This document shows, one piece after another, positions 1 through 8,312 of a stretch of 64,000 nucleotides of DNA. Source of the DNA: CAYMKL01 sp964390805 (GTDB lineage Bacteria > Chloroflexota > Anaerolineae > VGOG01); assembly GCA_964390805.1 (NCBI GenBank), contig CAYMKL010000008.1, positions 1-64,000 of the forward strand. The letters are read 5' to 3'. The notes beneath the pieces were generated by a model that was not told where the DNA came from, ran no database searches, and worked only from the letters and a program-made list of their open reading frames with translations. Positions within the stretch are counted from its first letter, which is position 1. Each line of letters opens with the position of its first letter. The translations under genes were made by a program, and so were the position numbers.

Positions 1-154
1 CAAAAGCGACATTACCGCAACTGGTCAGCTACCCGCGAATCGGGAAACTTCTACCGGAGGTGTTGGAACGGTCCTCGAGCGAGTGAGCCTAGATTCGCTG
101 CAAACGTAGGAACTGCCCCGAAACCTGAAACGGTAGGTTTTGGGCGGTGAAACA
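1..154 (+). other. Unassigned window edge, possible tail of a structured RNA
   Basis: No protein gene is supported here. The sequence can form local hairpins (for example AAACCT at about 126 pairing with AGGTTT at about 135, extended by GCCC/GGGC outside) and it runs straight into an intrinsic terminator, so it may be the 3' part of a non-coding RNA whose start lies outside the window. I looked for tmRNA, SRP RNA, 6S and 5S rRNA hallmarks and did not find convincing ones, such as the TpsiC arm of tmRNA. Confidence 0.25.
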
Positions 155-190
155 AAGCCACCTGTGCGATTGATGCAGGTGGCTTTTCTC
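155..190 (+). terminator. Intrinsic terminator
   Basis: AAGCCACCTG at 155-164 pairs perfectly with CAGGTGGCTT at 176-185, and TTTTCTCTTT follows. It would end the transcript entering from the left edge. The stretch from 191 to 309 shows nothing I can assign. Confidence 0.75.
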
Positions 191-309
191 TTTGGTGGGG
201 GGTGTGGCAGCCGACATGTTGTCCAGCCGGCGGGAATCACGAATACAACGTCGGGTCTATTCATGACTCTCTCCGACAGAGGCCATAGGTAGCCCTTCGC
301 TCTCCAAAG

Positions 310-353
310 AAGCCCCACATCTCGACAACGGGATGTGGGGCTTTCGCTTTTTC
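310..353 (+). terminator. Second intrinsic terminator upstream of the ligase gene
   Basis: AAGCCCCACATC at 310-321 pairs perfectly with GATGTGGGGCTT at 332-343, followed by TTCGCTTTTT. The A-rich left side means it could also work on the other strand. Confidence 0.75.
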
Positions 354-364
354 GAGGAATGGGG

Positions 365-370
365 TATAAT
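365..370 (+). promoter_or_regulatory. Probable -10 box for the ligase gene
   Basis: A perfect TATAAT lies 82 bases before the ligase start and just after a terminator. The -35 match (around 342-347) is poor, so the promoter call rests on the -10 box and its position. Confidence 0.45.
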
Positions 371-451
371 AACAGTGAGGGTGGTGGGATGTCCAATCCG
401 TGCATCCTACCCTGCCAAGAGGTCAAATTCTGGTCTAACGTGGGGGGCTAG

Positions 452-2134
452 GTGAGGGAGACACTCTTTGCTGAACTGGCCAGCTTGGGCGAACAGTTGG
501 AGAGAACGACCAGCCGCCTGGAGCTGGCCGGTTTGTTGGCCGAATTCCTGCAAAGGCTAGAACCCGCAGAGATTCCAGCCGGGGTGCGCTTGACCATCGG
601 CCAGGTCTTTCCCGAATGGGACGGACGGGCCCTCAACCTGAGCTGGAAGGCGGCCATGAAGGTGGTAGGTGGGTTGGTCAGCCCCACGGCCGCCGATCGT
701 GAGACCATCTTCGCTGAGGCGGAGGACACGGGGGAGGCGGTGCGAATGCTCCTGGAGCAGGCCCGGTCTGAGCCGCGCCAGCTTCCACGCCTCACCATCC
801 TAGACGTGTATCGAGCCTTTGAAGAGATCGCTGCCGCGACAGGGCGGGGTTCGCGCAAGAGGAAAGAGGATCTCTTGCGGGGCTTACTGTTGCGATCCAC
901 GCCTGTGGAGGCCAAAACCATCGTCAAGGATGTCCTCGCCGAGATGCGCCATGGGGTGGGCGAGGGAATCATGCTGGAGGCCATCGCCCAGGCTGCGGGG
1001 GTCAAACCCAAATTGGTCCGCCGGGCCAACATGCTGTGGGGTGATCTGGGCGAGGTGGCCCTGGTAGCTCTGACCGAGGGGGAGGCGACATTGAAGCGGG
1101 CTACGGTGCGCCTCTTCCGGCCCCTCAAACCCATGCTGGCTCAGACCGCCGAGGACCTCACCGAAGCCTTCCGGCGCTACCAGGGCAGGGTGGCCCTGGA
1201 ATACAAGCTTGATGGGGCGCGGGTGCAGATCCACAAGCGGGACGCTGAGGTCAGAATCTACTCCCGCCAGCTCTCCGATGTGACCGCCAGCCTGCCTGAC
1301 GTGGTGGAGGAGATCAAGGGGTTGGGAGCTGGCGAGGCCATCGTGGAGGGCGAGGCCGTTGCGGTGGACGCCCAGGGCCGCCCGCTCCCTTTCCAGCACC
1401 TGATGCGCCGCTTCCGCAGGGTGCACGATGTGGCGGCTATGGTGCGGGAGATACCCCTCCAGCTTCACCTCTTCGATCTCCTCTACGTTGACGGCCGCGA
1501 TCTGATAGACACGGCTTGCGAAAACCGCTGGCAAGCTCTGGAGGAAATCGTCGGCACCCTCAGCCTGGTGCCCCGATTGATCCCTCAGACGGTGGAGGAA
1601 GGCGAGAGGTTCGCTGAACAGGCTTATCGGGCCGGGCACGAGGGTGTGATGGCCAAGGACCTGTCGAGCGGGTACAGGCCGGGGATGCGGGGCAAAGCCT
1701 GGCTGAAGCTGAAGCACATCCTCAGCCTAGATTTAGTTATTGTCGCTGCCGACTGGGGCTACGGGCGGCGTCATGGGTGGCTCTCCAACTACCATCTGGC
1801 CGCTCGTGACGAGGGGACGGGTGAGTACCTGGAGGTGGGTAAGACCTTCAAGGGGCCCACCGACGAGGAGTTCCAGGAGATGACCCGACGATTATTGGCC
1901 CTGGAACGTGCCCGCCGCGGTGGCACCGTCCTCGTCGAGCCGAGGGTGGTGGTCGAAGTGCTGTTCAACGAGCTCCAGGAGAGTTCCCAGTACAAATCTG
2001 GCCTGGCCTTGCGCTTCGCTCGCATCGCCCGCCTCCGCGAGGACAAGAGCCCTGCCGAAGCCGACAGCATTCAAACCTTGCGCCAGCTCTACGAAAAGCA
2101 GTTCGAGTACAAGGGGCGCTTGGAGCAAGAATAG
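452..2134 (+). CDS. ATP-dependent DNA ligase, archaeal/LigB type
   Basis: Seals nicks in duplex DNA using ATP. The 560-residue length and layout match the archaeal-type family: an N-terminal DNA-binding region (about 1-220), an adenylation domain with motif I K252-L-D-G, whose lysine carries AMP, and a C-terminal OB-fold from about 415. The closing adenylation motif with conserved lysines (KAWLKLK, about residue 418) is visible. The start is GTG at 452, chosen because the family begins with a similar helix (about LFAELASLGEQLE). Bacteria normally rely on the NAD-dependent LigA, so this enzyme is probably a repair or accessory ligase; such ligases occur in Chloroflexota. It stands alone behind its own -10 box, with a 182-base repeat-bearing gap before pdxA. 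The ribosome binding site is weak. Confidence 0.93.
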   Translation: MRETLFAELASLGEQLERTTSRLELAGLLAEFLQRLEPAEIPAGVRLTIGQVFPEWDGRALNLSWKAAMKVVGGLVSPTAADRETIFAEAEDTGEAVRMLLEQARSEPRQLPRLTILDVYRAFEEIAAATGRGSRKRKEDLLRGLLLRSTPVEAKTIVKDVLAEMRHGVGEGIMLEAIAQAAGVKPKLVRRANMLWGDLGEVALVALTEGEATLKRATVRLFRPLKPMLAQTAEDLTEAFRRYQGRVALEYKLDGARVQIHKRDAEVRIYSRQLSDVTASLPDVVEEIKGLGAGEAIVEGEAVAVDAQGRPLPFQHLMRRFRRVHDVAAMVREIPLQLHLFDLLYVDGRDLIDTACENRWQALEEIVGTLSLVPRLIPQTVEEGERFAEQAYRAGHEGVMAKDLSSGYRPGMRGKAWLKLKHILSLDLVIVAADWGYGRRHGWLSNYHLAARDEGTGEYLEVGKTFKGPTDEEFQEMTRRLLALERARRGGTVLVEPRVVVEVLFNELQESSQYKSGLALRFARIARLREDKSPAEADSIQTLRQLYEKQFEYKGRLEQE

Positions 2135-2189
2135 GGTCATTCAGTTTCCAGATTGGCGACGAGCGAGCGCTGATTGAGTAACCGCAGGT

Positions 2190-2290
2190 GTATCGAAATC
2201 AAGCGAGCGGGTCTGGCCGAGTGCGCCGCTTGGCTTCGATACGGCTCTCTGCTGCGCTACGAGCCTACTCAGCCGGCGCTTTCGAGGAAA
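2190..2290. repeat. Intergenic palindromic repeat of the TTCGATAC family
   Basis: GTATCGAAATCAAGCG (2190-2205) is an imperfect inverted match of CGCTTGGCTTCGATAC (2227-2242). It is followed by GCGCTACGAGCCTACTCAGCCGGCG. Similar sequence recurs at about 32405-32600 and, inside a gene, at about 62860-62915. The ligase-pdxA gap holds no gene. Confidence 0.7.
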
Positions 2291-2316
2291 CTGGTGATCT
2301 TCGAGTAGGAAGGAAA

Positions 2317-3498
2317 ATGGACTCTCGACCGATCATCGCTATCACCATGGGGGATCCGGCAGGGGTGGGGCCGGAGATCGTGGTCAAGGCCCTGGCTCCG
2401 GAAGAGACGGGAGGCGTTCCCCCCTCCCTCCCAGGGAGGGGCAGGGGGAGGGTGGATTCCCGCACGCAGACAAGATTCACTGCTAATTCGACTCATTTTG
2501 GTCTGCGAACTTCCACCCCCACCCCAACCCTCCCCCTCGCAGGGGGAGGGGGTGAACAATTGTACGCCCTCTGCCGGCCTCTGGTCGTGGGAGATACGAG
2601 CGTCCTGGCCTGGGCAAAGCAGGTGTTAGGATTGCAGGTGGACTTGCATCCCGTCGCCGACGTGGGTGGCGCCCGTTTCGAGCCGGGAAGGATTGACCTG
2701 TTGGATCTGGCCAACGTTGACCTCGCCGGGCTGAGGGTGGGAGAGGTTTCCGCCATGGCGGGCAAGGCGGCGGTGGAGTATGTGCTGAAGGCGGGCGAAC
2801 TGGCCTTGACTGGCGAAGTCCAGGGCATAGCCACTGCTCCTCTCAACAAAGAAGCCATGCAGTTAGGGGGCTACGACTACATCGGCCACACGGAGATCCT
2901 GGCCGACCTGACCAGGTCTCCACACTGCACAACCATGCTTGCCACCGGCTCTTTGCGAGTGGTGCACGTCACCCGACACATCCCTTTGCGCCAGGTGGCC
3001 GAGTCCATCACCAGGGAGCGGGTGTTGGAGACCATCCAGCTCACCGCCGAGGGCCTGCCAGCCATGGGCGTCGTCGAGCCGCGCCTGGGCGTGGCCGCCT
3101 TGAACCCGCACGGCGGGGAAGGAGGGCTTTTAGGGCGCGAGGAGATTGAGGAGATTGGCCCGGCGGTGGAGGCGGCTCAGGCCCTGGGAATTGACGCCAG
3201 AGGACCGTACCCAGCGGACTCCATCTTCTTTCGAGCCATCGCTGGGGAGTTTGACGCTGTGGTGGCCATGTACCACGACCAGGGACACATCCCGGTGAAG
3301 ACGCATGGCTTCGAAAGCAGCCTGACGGTGACTCTGGGACTGCCCATCGTTCGCACCTCGGTGGATCACGGCACGGCTTTCGACATCGCCTGGCAGGCTT
3401 CGTCCCGAGGCTCAGCCCGAGGGGGTCTGGCCAGCCCTCAGAGCCTCGTCGAAGCCATCAAGCTGGCGGCCGAGATGGCAAGGAGTGGAGAACACTGA
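2317..3498 (+). CDS. pdxA: 4-hydroxythreonine-4-phosphate dehydrogenase with an inserted segment
   Basis: Catalyses an NAD-dependent oxidation in the DXP-dependent pathway to pyridoxal phosphate. Family motifs are clear: ITMGDPAGVGPEIV at the N terminus, APLNKEAM, the metal-ligand His in GHTEILADL, MYHDQGHIPVKTHGF, and VRTSVDHGTAFDIAW near the end. The ATG at 2317 is preferred over the upstream GTG at 2188 because a good ribosome site (AGGAAGG) precedes it and homology starts there. The product is 393 residues, against roughly 330 for the family. The excess is about 50 low-complexity residues (about 32-80), encoded by a repeat element inserted between the first helix and the strand LCRPLVVGD. 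The gene stands alone; no other pdx gene is in the window. Whether the enzyme tolerates the insertion is not known. Confidence 0.93.
   Translation: MDSRPIIAITMGDPAGVGPEIVVKALAPEETGGVPPSLPGRGRGRVDSRTQTRFTANSTHFGLRTSTPTPTLPLAGGGGEQLYALCRPLVVGDTSVLAWAKQVLGLQVDLHPVADVGGARFEPGRIDLLDLANVDLAGLRVGEVSAMAGKAAVEYVLKAGELALTGEVQGIATAPLNKEAMQLGGYDYIGHTEILADLTRSPHCTTMLATGSLRVVHVTRHIPLRQVAESITRERVLETIQLTAEGLPAMGVVEPRLGVAALNPHGGEGGLLGREEIEEIGPAVEAAQALGIDARGPYPADSIFFRAIAGEFDAVVAMYHDQGHIPVKTHGFESSLTVTLGLPIVRTSVDHGTAFDIAWQASSRGSARGGLASPQSLVEAIKLAAEMARSGEH
2410..2556. repeat. Palindromic repeat element inserted in frame within pdxA
   Basis: Two GC-rich hairpins (CCCTCCCTCCCAGGGAGGG near 2422-2440, and CCCTCCCCCTCGCAGGGGGAGGG near 2528-2550) flank a roughly 60-base core. 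The reading frame stays open and the conserved PdxA sequence resumes straight after. A related CCCTCC/GGAGGG palindrome is at 15595-15690 between btuC and btuD. Confidence 0.75.
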
Positions 3499-3637
3499 TT
3501 CGCGGGATTTGGGGATTACCTTTTCTTCCAAGTGCTCTGATCTGTAAATCCTGCTGCTCCGCTGGTCTCCTATTTCTAGCGATTTAAGTTGCTACCACTA
3601 CGTTTCACTCAGTTTAGCGAACTTCTGCAAACCGTAT

Positions 3638-3666
3638 TTGACAGAACAGGTTGTTTATAGTAGTAT
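3638..3666 (+). promoter_or_regulatory. Sigma-70-type promoter for the LysM protein gene
   Basis: TTGACA at 3638-3643, a 17-base spacer, and TAGTAT at 3661-3666 fit a housekeeping promoter. It lies 109 bases before the start codon. The rest of the pdxA-LysM gap (3499-3637) shows nothing else I can assign. Confidence 0.75.
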
Positions 3667-3774
3667 TATGTTGGCGAAAAGAGTGACTGCCCATAATCTT
3701 TCTACCTGGAGCGGCTCGACTGAGCTTGCCAAGGTCTTGAGCTCCAGGCCATTCCTTCACGAAAGGAGATCAAG

Positions 3775-5490
3775 ATGAAAACGGCATTAACCAAAGTTCT
3801 AATCATGGCCTTGCTGATGTCCCAGCTCGTGGTGGGCGTTGGCGTGGCTGAGGCAGCGGACTCCTCGTGTACCTATTACACCGTGCACTGGGGCGATACC
3901 CTCTACTCCATCGCCCGTAGGCACGGCACTACGGTGCAGGCCATCGCCCAGGCCAGCGGGATTTCCAACACTTCGTTTATCCGCGTTGGCCAGGTGTTGT
4001 GCATTCCTACAGGGGAAGCTCCACCTCCACCTCCCTCTCCCCCCTCTGACGGCTACTACACCGTGCAACGGGGCGACACTCTCTACTCCATCGCCCGCCG
4101 CTATGGCACGACGGTGCAAGCCATCGCCCAGGCCAACCAGATCTATAACCCCTCCCTGATTCACGTCGGCCAGGTGCTGCACATCCCCTCTGGGGGAACG
4201 CCAACTCCTCCTCCCTCATCAGAAGATGTCTACTACACCGTGCAGCGGGGTGACACTCTCTCTTCCATCGCCCGCCGCTACGGTACCACAGTTTGGGCCA
4301 TCGTCGTGGCCAACAACATCTCTAACCCGTCTCTCATCTATCGCGGCCAGGTGCTGCTTATCCCAGGGTCGGGCACTGTCCCACCCACGCCAACTCCCAC
4401 ACCAGGGCCAACTCCCACACCGGGGCCCACGCCGCCCCCACGCCCATCGCCGACGGGCTTTGGCTACGGTATCCAGGCGCACATGATCGGTCAAGATCAG
4501 GCCCAGATTGTTGACACGGTCAAGAACATGGGCCTGGGCTGGATCAAACACCAGATCGTCTGGAAGGACTTTGAGACATCCAAGGGGAACATCAACTGGG
4601 GCAACATGGACGCCTTGGTCAACAGTAGCCACGATGCGGGCCTCAATGTCCTCCTTAGCGTGGTCAAGGCTCCGACCTGGGCCAGGGGTGCTAACGCCGA
4701 CTTGACTGTGGAAGGGCCACCGGCTAACCCTCAGCATCTGGCCGATTTCATGGGGGCCATGGCCGAGCGCTACAGGGGTAAGGTTCAGGCTTACGAGGTC
4801 TGGAACGAGCAGAACCTGCACTACGAGTGGGGCAACGAGGCGCTGGATGCCAATCGCTACGTCCAGCTCTTGGCTGCGGCCTATCAGGCTATCAAAGCCA
4901 AGGACTCTGATGCCATCGTGGTCAGCGGCGCCCCCACCCCTACCGGGGCCAACCCGCCGGTGGCCATTGATGACCTCACCTATCTGGAACAGATGTATCA
5001 GGCGGGCCTGAAGAACTACTGCGATGCTGTGGGAGTGCACCCCAGCGGCTACAACGTCCCTCCCGACGCCGATTGGCGAACGTGGAGCGATCCCACGGCG
5101 GCCTTCCGGGGGCCTTCTGAGAACCATCATCATAGCTGGGTCTTCCGGGGCACCATGGAGGGCTCTCGCGAAGTCATGGTCAGGTATGGCGATAGTGGCA
5201 AGAAGCTGTGGCCTACAGAATTCGGCTGGGCCTCAGTGGATGGCCTGGGCGTCTCGCCGGCGCCTGGCTACGAGTACGCGGGGGATAACACCGCAGAGGA
5301 GCAGGCCCAGTTCATCGTCAGGGCCTACCAGATGGGCAGGAGCTGGGGCTGGGTGGGAGTGATGTTCCTCTGGAACCTTAACTTCGGCCCTGTGGCCGGA
5401 GCCTCTGACGAGAAAGCCGCCTTCGGCATCCTGTATCCCAATTGGACGCCTCGACCAGCCCACGCGGCTGTACATGACATGCCCAAGTAA
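3775..5490 (+). CDS. Secreted LysM-glycoside hydrolase (clan GH-A fold)
   Basis: Probably an exported enzyme bound to peptidoglycan or chitin-like glycans that cleaves a polysaccharide. The 571 residues show a signal peptide (1-28), three LysM repeats (about 34-78, 94-138 and 151-195, each with YYTVxxGDTLxSIARRxGTT), a Pro-Thr linker (about 200-222), and a TIM-barrel domain. That domain has a likely acid/base Glu345 in EVWNEQN and a likely nucleophile Glu482 in WPTEFGW, the usual clan GH-A pairing; it resembles GH39/GH5-like proteins of unknown substrate. ATG at 3775 follows AAAGGAG. The gene has its own promoter and a long inverted repeat after the stop. It carries no dockerin, unlike the secreted enzymes in the right half of the window. 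Confidence 0.85.
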   Translation: MKTALTKVLIMALLMSQLVVGVGVAEAADSSCTYYTVHWGDTLYSIARRHGTTVQAIAQASGISNTSFIRVGQVLCIPTGEAPPPPPSPPSDGYYTVQRGDTLYSIARRYGTTVQAIAQANQIYNPSLIHVGQVLHIPSGGTPTPPPSSEDVYYTVQRGDTLSSIARRYGTTVWAIVVANNISNPSLIYRGQVLLIPGSGTVPPTPTPTPGPTPTPGPTPPPRPSPTGFGYGIQAHMIGQDQAQIVDTVKNMGLGWIKHQIVWKDFETSKGNINWGNMDALVNSSHDAGLNVLLSVVKAPTWARGANADLTVEGPPANPQHLADFMGAMAERYRGKVQAYEVWNEQNLHYEWGNEALDANRYVQLLAAAYQAIKAKDSDAIVVSGAPTPTGANPPVAIDDLTYLEQMYQAGLKNYCDAVGVHPSGYNVPPDADWRTWSDPTAAFRGPSENHHHSWVFRGTMEGSREVMVRYGDSGKKLWPTEFGWASVDGLGVSPAPGYEYAGDNTAEEQAQFIVRAYQMGRSWGWVGVMFLWNLNFGPVAGASDEKAAFGILYPNWTPRPAHAAVHDMPK

Positions 5491-5512
5491 GCTCGCCCTT
5501 TGGCGACGACAG

Positions 5513-5545
5513 GCGGGGAGCACGCGATGAAGTCGTGCTCCCCGC
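5513..5545. terminator. Strong hairpin after the LysM gene
   Basis: GCGGGGAGCACG (5513-5524) pairs perfectly with CGTGCTCCCCGC (5534-5545), nine-base loop. No T-run follows, so it may be a processing or rho-assisted stop rather than a typical intrinsic terminator. Confidence 0.5.
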
Positions 5546-5606
5546 TGTCAGTAGATAATCCTATCCAGAGGCAGCCCACACAACCGACTAGATGTCGTCC
5601 ATCAAG

Positions 5607-5856
5607 ACATCGTAGAGAATCAGACAGCACTAACAGCATATTGAACCATCATGACATCGTGGAATGTGTTTTGAAGCCCACCCCCTACATCTAGTGGTCT
5701 AGGCCCTGATTCGCGGCTTTTACCACTAATGCTGGGATAGCTCTCTACGATGTTCTGATGGCTGTCAAGTTAAGCTCTTCCACGATGTCCAGATGTTTAA
5801 CCTGCTAGTCTCTCCACGATGTGCTGATGGGCGACAACTAGACACTACATCGTAGA
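5607..5856 (+). promoter_or_regulatory. Array of six ACATCGTRGA operator-like sites
   Basis: Six close copies of ACATCGTRGA occur in 250 bases: direct orientation at 5607-5616, 5654-5663 and 5847-5856, inverted (TCYACGATGT) at 5744-5753, 5779-5788 and 5813-5822. The last four are spaced 34-35 bases apart. They end 58 bases before the first gene of the signalling operon. This looks like a cooperative binding platform for an unknown regulator. I see no open reading frame worth calling in the 5491-5914 gap. Confidence 0.6.
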
Positions 5857-5914
5857 AAGCGACCAATATGGCTGACCTAAGAGTCGCCGCTGACGAGAAG
5901 GAGAAGGGGACGAC

Positions 5915-6703
5915 ATGGCGACACGCATAGTGCCTTTGGGCACCAATGGTTTCATTCCATCATACAACCGGCAAACGATGAGCTTCCTTGTTCTCAGCGA
6001 AAGCGAGATGCTGCTCCTTGATGCCGGTACCGGAGTGGCTCGCCTCCTGGAGCCACATATTGTTGATCTGATGAAGCCCTACGATTGCTTGAACATTGTT
6101 CTATCCCATTACCATCTCGACCACGTTGTGGGATTGTCTTTTTTGTTGGGGACATGGACGCGAGGGCGCGTGCGAATATACGCTCCTGGGCGGCCTTTTG
6201 TGGAAGCAACCCCCGAAGAAGTGCTGAACGGTCTTCTGGGGCCGCCGTTGTTCCCGCTGCCGCTTCGGGAATTCCCCATGCCAGTAGAGGTTGTTCCGGT
6301 AACCCACGAGAACCTGCAAACCGAGACTCTGTCCATTCGATTGCGTGCTCAAAAACATGCCGGAGGTTCAGCAGCCATTCGTATTGGGGAAGAGATTGCC
6401 TATGTCACCGACACTATTGTGGACGAGGCTACCACGGCGTTTGTGCGGGGAGCTGAGCTTTTGTTGCACGAAGTATTCTTAACCGATGCCGAAGCGGAAA
6501 GCGGCGATGCTGAGCGTTTAACACACTCATACCCTAGTGGTGTCGCCTGGATTGCCAGGCAAGGGGGCGTGGGCCGCCTTATGGTTGTGCATCACCATCC
6601 TAGGCGCACCGAAGCAGAGATCCACAAGTTGGCCCATGTCACGGAGACTCTGGCAGGCATTGAAGTAATCGTTCCCGAAGAAGGACAGGTCTATCACTTG
6701 TAA
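5915..6703 (+). CDS. Metallo-beta-lactamase fold hydrolase, RNase Z-like group
   Basis: A 262-residue metal-dependent hydrolase. The metal motif H65-x-H67-x-D69-H70 (SHYHLDH), the LLDAGTG strand before it (about 34-40) and later His/Asp residues (VTDT near 165, MVVHHHPR near 222) place it in the family that includes RNase Z and phosphorylcholine-esterase-like enzymes. The substrate cannot be told from sequence. ATG at 5915 follows GAGAAGGGG. It opens the signalling operon: the next gene starts 14 bases after its stop. Position beside cNMP and HD-GYP genes makes a role in breaking down a cyclic nucleotide possible, but that is only inference. The upstream operator-like array may control it. 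Confidence 0.8.
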   Translation: MATRIVPLGTNGFIPSYNRQTMSFLVLSESEMLLLDAGTGVARLLEPHIVDLMKPYDCLNIVLSHYHLDHVVGLSFLLGTWTRGRVRIYAPGRPFVEATPEEVLNGLLGPPLFPLPLREFPMPVEVVPVTHENLQTETLSIRLRAQKHAGGSAAIRIGEEIAYVTDTIVDEATTAFVRGAELLLHEVFLTDAEAESGDAERLTHSYPSGVAWIARQGGVGRLMVVHHHPRRTEAEIHKLAHVTETLAGIEVIVPEEGQVYHL

Positions 6704-6717
6704 GAGAGGGGGCGCAA

Positions 6718-7773
6718 GTGACGATTCAATCTGATGGCATCTTGAAACTACTGCAACAGGTCCCTTTCTTAGAGCCATTGACATCGGAACAACGAGCTGT
6801 ATTGGCTTCCGAGGCTGTGCTGGAAAAATACGAACCTGGCACTGACATCGTGTGCGAAGGCTCAGGCGGAGATGGCTTTTTCATTATCGAAAGCGGGCAG
6901 GTCGTCGTACACAAAGATTTGGAAGGGGAAATGGTCGAACTGGCCCGCCTCGAGCCGGGAGACTTCTTCGGAGAAATCGCGTTGCTGGATGACACACCTC
7001 GCTCAGCATCAGTGCGCGCTGATACACAGGTTTCAGTGCTCGAAATCTCCCGTTGGGGCTTCAAACGGCTGCTGAGTGAGAACCCTGACATCGCATTGAC
7101 CGTGATGCAGACACTGAGCAGACGATTGCGCGACACCGATCAGAAAATGATCGAGGACCTGCTCCGCAAAAATGAGGAACTGCGACTCGCTCACCATCGC
7201 CTAGAGCAGAGCTACGATGCGACTTTGATTGCGCTGAGCAATGTTCTTGACCTGCGAGACTCCGAAACAGAAGGGCACTCTCTTCGCGTGGCCGAGATAG
7301 CCACCCAGATAGGTCAAGCTATGGGCCTATCAGGCCATAGGCTACAGGCGCTGCGGCATGGTAGCTTGCTCCATGACGTCGGCAAGATTGGCATACCGGA
7401 TGCGATCCTGCTCAAGCAGGGAAAGCTAGGCTCTGTGGAGTTTAAGATCATGCACCAACATCCTGTGTGGGGCTCCGACATGCTCAACCACATAGATTTC
7501 TTGACCGAAGCTCTATCTCTCGTGCGCTACCATCACGAGACCTGGGAGGGCACCGGCTATCCGGACGGCCTGAGTGGTGAACAGATTCCGCTATTGGCTC
7601 GCATCTTTGCCGTCGCCGACACCTATGATGCCATCACCAGTGACCGTCCCTATCGCGACGCCCGTTCGCCCGAGGAAGCCCTGGCCATCATCCGCGAGGA
7701 AGCAGGCCGCCAATTCGATCCGGCCGTCGTCGCCGCATTTGAAAAGGTCTTCTCAGTTGTCCGTAGGGCATGA
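6718..7773 (+). CDS. cNMP-binding HD-GYP domain protein
   Basis: Likely a cyclic-nucleotide-gated c-di-GMP phosphodiesterase. Residues about 13-125 form a cNMP-binding domain with the phosphate-binding cassette FFGEIALLDDTPRSASV, including the Arg (about 95) typical of cAMP/cGMP binders. A helical linker (about 130-168) leads to an HD-GYP domain: the metal pair H219-D220 in SLLHDVGKIGIPD, then GTGYPDGL (about 278-285) and ADTYDAITSDRPYR. Family members hydrolyse c-di-GMP to pGpG or GMP. GTG at 6718 follows a GAGAGGGGG ribosome site. A class III cyclase is encoded about 9 kb downstream, a possible source of the cNMP signal (inference), and a c-di-GMP riboswitch is at about 27.6 kb. Confidence 0.88.
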   Translation: MTIQSDGILKLLQQVPFLEPLTSEQRAVLASEAVLEKYEPGTDIVCEGSGGDGFFIIESGQVVVHKDLEGEMVELARLEPGDFFGEIALLDDTPRSASVRADTQVSVLEISRWGFKRLLSENPDIALTVMQTLSRRLRDTDQKMIEDLLRKNEELRLAHHRLEQSYDATLIALSNVLDLRDSETEGHSLRVAEIATQIGQAMGLSGHRLQALRHGSLLHDVGKIGIPDAILLKQGKLGSVEFKIMHQHPVWGSDMLNHIDFLTEALSLVRYHHETWEGTGYPDGLSGEQIPLLARIFAVADTYDAITSDRPYRDARSPEEALAIIREEAGRQFDPAVVAAFEKVFSVVRRA

Positions 7774-7899
7774 CTCGACCCTGTCAAGTCAAGGGAGAAT
7801 GCTACCGGCAGGGATCGTTAGGTCGAAAGATGATACTAATGGCGTCTTGTGTAACTTGGTAAGGTTCTTGTCGCGTGATACACGAAAAGGAGGGATTCA

Positions 7900-8298
7900 A
7901 TGACCGACAACAAGGCTCATGACACGGCTCAGATAGAAGCTGCCCAGGAGGTGGATCGCATTCGCGACATCATCTTTGGTCCTCAGATGCGGGACTACGC
8001 ACAACGGTTCAAGACCGTGCAACGTGACCTGGACCGGCTTCAGCAAGAGATTGATCGCCTGACTGAGCAACTGGTCGACCAAGACAGCAGCCAGGGCAAG
8101 AAACTTCAGGACCTGCGACGCGAGATGCGTCAGGCCGACGATGGCCTGCGCGACGAACTGCGCCAGACAGCGCAGAAGCTGACCACCGACAAGGTTGACC
8201 GCGTGGCCTTGGGCGAGCTATTCATTGAACTCGGAACGCATCTCAAAGAGGGCGGCTCCCTGGCCGATGTGTTGATGGGCTTGGTAGAGAAAGAGTAG
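7900..8298 (+). CDS. Small soluble coiled-coil protein, paralogue of the next gene's N terminus
   Basis: A 132-residue, highly charged, mostly helical protein with no membrane segment. Residues about 22-65 (IRDIIFGPQMRDYAQRF and following) resemble residues 29-55 of the next gene product (LRDILFGHYRQRIAELE), so the two share an N-terminal module. Coiled-coil heptads run from about 35 to 75. The C terminus (VALGELFIELGTHLKEGG) is also seen in proteins encoded near bacterial Rab-like GTPases, as far as I recall. I do not recognise a named family. ATG at 7900 follows AAAAGGAGGG. The 126-base gap before it might hold an internal promoter, but I see no good match. It may be an effector or scaffold for the small GTPase encoded at the operon end (inference). 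Confidence 0.7.
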   Translation: MTDNKAHDTAQIEAAQEVDRIRDIIFGPQMRDYAQRFKTVQRDLDRLQQEIDRLTEQLVDQDSSQGKKLQDLRREMRQADDGLRDELRQTAQKLTTDKVDRVALGELFIELGTHLKEGGSLADVLMGLVEKE

Positions 8299-8312
8299 GT
8301 AGGATCGAGACT

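Noticed and set aside
1..154. tmRNA, 6S or SRP RNA
   Set aside because: The TpsiC arm, the tag frame, the 6S bubble and the SRP tetraloop motif were not found; only generic hairpins and a terminator can be shown.
4219..5133. 304-codon minus-strand frame opposite the LysM-hydrolase gene
   Set aside because: The plus strand has a complete signal peptide, LysM repeats and an active site, so this frame is a shadow.
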